A DNA stretch of 8,031 nucleotides from Candidatus Omnitrophota bacterium (GTDB taxonomy: Bacteria; Omnitrophota; Gorgyraeia; Duberdicusellales; 4484-171): contig JAUVUO010000050.1 in NCBI GenBank assembly GCA_030601015.1, positions 1 through 8,031 on the forward strand, read 5' to 3'. The position numbers and the translations under genes are program-made. The notes beneath the pieces are model-generated. The model saw only the letters and a list, made by a program, of their open reading frames with translations, searched no databases and was not told the origin of the DNA. This document shows positions 5,469 to 8,031 of this stretch, one piece after another. The stretch's first letter is position 1. Every line of letters begins with the position of its first letter.

Positions 5469-6563
5469 ATGAATTTGCCGGAAGGATTTTTACTTTCAGG
5501 AATAAATTGCGGGATAAAAAAAAGCGGATATGATTTAGGGCTGATTTATGCTGAAGATTTTGCAACAGCTTTAGGAGTTTTTACAACTAATGCTAATCCC
5601 GCGTATTCGGTTACTTTAGCTAAAAAAAATATTAATAATCCGATAAAAGCTGTTTTGGTAAATAGCGGGAACGCAAATTGTTATTCCCATGAATTAGGAT
5701 TAAAAGATACCGAAGAGATTATAACCAAATTAGCCGGAGAGTTTGGAGTTAAAAAAAAGAATATTTTGATTTCTTCTACCGGTATAATAGGTAAAAGACT
5801 TCCAAAAGAGAAAATAATAAAAAATTTACCTGAACTCATAAAAAAGTTAGATAAAAAATATAAAAGTTTTTCTAAAAGCATTCTTACTACAGATACTTTC
5901 GAAAAAGTTTCTTTTAAAAAAGGTTCCATAAACAAAAAAAGTTTCACATTGCTCGGTTTTTCTAAAGGAGCGGGAATGATTTGTCCAAATATGGCAACAA
6001 TGTTAGGTTTTATCCTTACAGATGTCAGTATTCCTAAAAATGAATTTAAAAAAATGGTAAACGAGGCAGTAGAAGAAAGTTTTAACTCTATAACTATTGA
6101 TGGATGTATGAGTACTAATGATACGGCCTTTGTTCTTTCCAGTAATAAAGTCGTTCTTGATAATGAAAAAGAAAAAAAGTTGTTTTTTGAAAAATTAAAA
6201 GATATTTCTTTAGATTTAGCAAAAATGATAGTAAAAGACGGCGAAGGTGCTACTAAATTTGTCGAAATACAAATAAAAGGGGCTAAAACTAAAAAAGAGG
6301 CTAAGACAGCAGGTATGGCTCTTGCAAATTCTAATTTAATTAAGTGTGCTCTTTATGGAGCTAATACGAATTGGGGAAGAATTATCTCGGCCTTGGGCCA
6401 GGCAGGGATAAATGTTAAAGAAAACATTAAAATACGATTTACAGATTTAAAAAAAAAGAATATAAAAATTGCTGTGGATTTAGATAGGGGTGAATTTTGC
6501 GGAAATTTTTTTACTACGGATTTAACTCCCGAATATATAGATATTAACGCGGAGTATAGTTAA
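5469..6563 (+). CDS. argJ: Glutamate N-acetyltransferase / ornithine acetyltransferase
   Basis: ArgJ moves the acetyl group from N-acetylornithine to glutamate, releasing ornithine and regenerating N-acetylglutamate. Some enzymes also use acetyl-CoA. The 364 residues are slightly short for the family (about 390-410) but appear complete. The proenzyme is cleaved autocatalytically before the nucleophilic threonine: KGAGMICPNMATMLGF (166-181) puts T177 as the new N-terminus of the beta chain. The oxyanion-hole STGIIG is at 103-108. VNSGNANC (64-71), DGEGATKFVEI (257-267), YGANTNWGRI (296-305) and the C-terminal YIDINAEY (356-363) are also typical. AGAGGG (5458-5463) lies 5 bases before the ATG. 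Whether the enzyme is mono- or bifunctional cannot be read from sequence; no separate argA is in the window. Confidence 0.95.
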   Translation: MNLPEGFLLSGINCGIKKSGYDLGLIYAEDFATALGVFTTNANPAYSVTLAKKNINNPIKAVLVNSGNANCYSHELGLKDTEEIITKLAGEFGVKKKNILISSTGIIGKRLPKEKIIKNLPELIKKLDKKYKSFSKSILTTDTFEKVSFKKGSINKKSFTLLGFSKGAGMICPNMATMLGFILTDVSIPKNEFKKMVNEAVEESFNSITIDGCMSTNDTAFVLSSNKVVLDNEKEKKLFFEKLKDISLDLAKMIVKDGEGATKFVEIQIKGAKTKKEAKTAGMALANSNLIKCALYGANTNWGRIISALGQAGINVKENIKIRFTDLKKKNIKIAVDLDRGEFCGNFFTTDLTPEYIDINAEYS

Positions 6564-6564
6564 G

Positions 6565-6624
6565 ATGGATATGGATATTATTAATTTATGCTGCATATAG
6601 CTAAATAAGGCTATAGTTGCTATA
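6565..6624 (+). promoter_or_regulatory. argJ-argB spacer with mini-ORF and alternative hairpins
   Basis: Just after the argJ stop an ATG at 6565 opens an 11-codon frame, MDMDIINLCCI, ending at TAG 6598-6600. GGAG lies near 6551. Overlapping its end, TATAGC (6596-6601) can pair with GCTATA (6610-6615), while TATAG (6612-6616) can pair with CTATA (6620-6624), so the two hairpins exclude each other. The second sits just before the argB ribosome binding site. This could tune argB translation, but the stems are short and there are no arginine codons, so the call is tentative. Confidence 0.25.
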
Positions 6625-6637
6625 AACAGGAGTTAAA

Positions 6638-7492
6638 ATGGTTCAAGAAGCAATACGAAAATCAGATATTTTGATAGAGGCACTTCCGTATATAAAAAAA
6701 TTTCATAAAAAAATTTTTATAATAAAATATGGCGGTTCTATTTTAAGCGAGGAACGAATTAGAAAATGTGTTCTTGAAGATATTACTTTTTTAAGATACG
6801 CGGGAATAAGGCCGATTATTGTTCATGGCGGCGGCCCTAATATTACTGAAAAAATAAGAGAATCTAAGATAGCTACAGAATTTGTTGAAGGTATGAGAGT
6901 TACTGATAGCGCGACATTAAAAATAGTAGAACAAGAACTCAATAAACTCAACGATTTAATAGTTAAAGAAATAGAGGCGCATGGAATAAGCGCGGTAGGC
7001 TTTAAGAAACAAGATAACATTTTGAAAGTTGTGAAAAAGATAGGCAGTGTAGATTTAGGTTTTGTAGGAGAAGTAGTAGATTTTGACAGAGATAAGATAG
7101 ATCAAAAAATCAAAGAGAGTGTCCCCGTTATTTGTCCTATGGGGTTATCTAAAGAAGGAGACGGATTCAATATTAATGCGGATGACGTAGCTTTTTTTTT
7201 AGCATCACAACTAAAAGCCGAAAAATTGGTTCTTTTAACTAATGTTTATGGAGTAATGAGAGATCCAAAAGATAAGAACTCTTTAATTTCAAGTATGAAT
7301 TTGCATGAAGTAGAAGAATTGATAGAAGAAAAGACTATAGAAGAAGGAATGATTCCTAAAGTGAGGGCTGCAGCCAAAGCGATTCGAAATGGTGTAGGTA
7401 AAGCTCATATTGTTGATGCTAAAATACCTCATGCGCTTCTTTTGGAAATATTTACAGATAAAGGTATAAGCACAGAAATTGTCGGTAAATAA
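6638..7492 (+). CDS. argB: N-acetylglutamate kinase
   Basis: ArgB phosphorylates N-acetylglutamate with ATP, the second and often controlling step of arginine synthesis. The 284 residues belong to the amino acid kinase family. Visible are IIKYGGS (28-34) with phosphate-binding K30, VHGGGPNI (62-69), FVEGMRVTD (82-90), FNINADDVA (177-185), LLTNVYGVMRDPKDK (199-213) and GMIPKVRAA (237-245). The leading helix, LIEALPYIKKF (12-22), before the first strand is the one found in hexameric, arginine-inhibited kinases such as those of Thermotoga and Pseudomonas; E. coli ArgB lacks it. The C-terminal PHALLLEIFTDKGISTEI (264-281) resembles the arginine-site region, with S where G is common (GIGTEI). AGGAG (6628-6632) is 5 bases before the ATG. 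Feedback inhibition by arginine is therefore likely, as inference from the family. Confidence 0.95.
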   Translation: MVQEAIRKSDILIEALPYIKKFHKKIFIIKYGGSILSEERIRKCVLEDITFLRYAGIRPIIVHGGGPNITEKIRESKIATEFVEGMRVTDSATLKIVEQELNKLNDLIVKEIEAHGISAVGFKKQDNILKVVKKIGSVDLGFVGEVVDFDRDKIDQKIKESVPVICPMGLSKEGDGFNINADDVAFFLASQLKAEKLVLLTNVYGVMRDPKDKNSLISSMNLHEVEELIEEKTIEEGMIPKVRAAAKAIRNGVGKAHIVDAKIPHALLLEIFTDKGISTEIVGK

Positions 7493-7527
7493 ATTATAAT
7501 ATTTACGTTAAAAATTATATAAATTAA

Positions 7528-8031
7528 ATGAAAGAAAAAGAGATCAAACAAATTTATAAAAAATATTCATTACCAACATATAATAGAGAAGGCCCTGTTT
7601 TTGTGAAAGGTAAAGGAAGTTGGCTTTGGGATAGCGATGGCAATCGTTATTTAGATTTATTTCCGGGTTGGGGAGTCTCTATTTTAGGGCATAGCCACCC
7701 TAAACTTGTAAAAGTAATTTCTCAACAGGTAGGGAAGATGATACATCTTCCGAACAATCTGTTTTTTGCTGAACAGGGATTGTTAGCCCGGGAAATAGTG
7801 AAGAAGAGTTTTCCTTCAAAAGTATTTTTTGGGAATTCAGGAGCAGAAGCTATTGAAGGTGCTATAAAATTCAGCCGTTTATTTGGGAAAAATAAAAAAT
7901 ATGAGATAATTATCATGAAAAATTCTTTTCATGGCAGAACTTTCGGCGCATTATCAGCCACCGGCCAGAAAAAATATAAAGAGTGTTTTAAACCGGTTTT
8001 ACCCGGGTTTAAAGAAGCAAAGTTTAATGAT
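7528..8031 (+). CDS. argD: Acetylornithine aminotransferase (N-terminal part, cut by window end)
   Basis: The 168 visible residues begin a class III PLP-dependent aminotransferase; the full protein should be near 390-400 residues, so the lysine that binds PLP is beyond the window. ArgD converts N-acetylglutamate semialdehyde and glutamate to N-acetylornithine and 2-oxoglutarate. Visible motifs are DSDGNRYLDLFPGWGVSILG (35-54), GHSHPKL (54-60), FFGNSGAEAIEGAIK (100-114) with the PLP phosphate-binding SGA, and SFHGRTFGALSATGQ (133-147). Its place after argC, argJ and argB favours acetylornithine over other ornithine or GABA aminotransferases. An in-frame TAA at 7525-7527 directly precedes the ATG, so the start is fixed. 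There is no Shine-Dalgarno sequence. The 35-base gap after argB makes cotranscription likely. Confidence 0.93.
   Translation, partial: MKEKEIKQIYKKYSLPTYNREGPVFVKGKGSWLWDSDGNRYLDLFPGWGVSILGHSHPKLVKVISQQVGKMIHLPNNLFFAEQGLLAREIVKKSFPSKVFFGNSGAEAIEGAIKFSRLFGKNKKYEIIIMKNSFHGRTFGALSATGQKKYKECFKPVLPGFKEAKFND

Noticed and set aside
1..8031. CRISPR array, tRNA, rRNA, transposase or phage genes
   Set aside because: No regularly spaced repeats, cloverleaf sequences or matching protein motifs were seen in the window.

Overview
The window comes from an AT-rich bacterial chromosome with short spacers, standard code and nearly all genes on the + strand. ArgJ and ArgB resemble sequences I associate with uncultured Omnitrophota (Candidatus Omnitrophica). 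That placement rests on memory of the protein style and was not searched, so treat it as tentative. No phage, transposase, CRISPR or defence genes are visible. Most of the window is housekeeping metabolism.

Bases 1-740 are the accessory part. They hold the last 24 codons of a + strand gene, an unusually GC-rich nested palindrome of about 80 bp (69-148) that covers that gene's stop codon, an AT-rich spacer, and a small DUF3820 gene (402-623). Its GC content is about 46 percent, against roughly one third in the next gene. This block is the most likely site of past insertion or transfer.

Bases 670-3356 form a probable operon behind a good extended -10 promoter: a VanZ-like membrane protein, a fatty acyl-CoA ligase, and an RluA-type pseudouridine synthase whose ATG overlaps the ligase stop (ATGA). 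A second unit starts at 3363 with an extended -10 promoter and a perfect 10-bp dyad at the expected transcription start. It carries a YbgC-like thioesterase and a DUF192 protein whose reading frames overlap by 16 bp.

Bases 4182-8031 hold an arginine (ornithine) biosynthesis operon, argC-argJ-argB-argD, with argD cut by the window edge. Together they turn N-acetylglutamate into N-acetylornithine and recycle the acetyl group through ArgJ, the cyclic pathway. ArgB carries the N-terminal helix typical of arginine-inhibited kinases. A promoter and two weak ArgR-box-like sites precede argC. The argJ-argB gap contains a mini-ORF and competing short hairpins.

I found no convincing undescribed system. 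The best leads are the nested palindrome at 69-148, the operator-like dyad at 3390-3416, and possible control elements around the arg genes.
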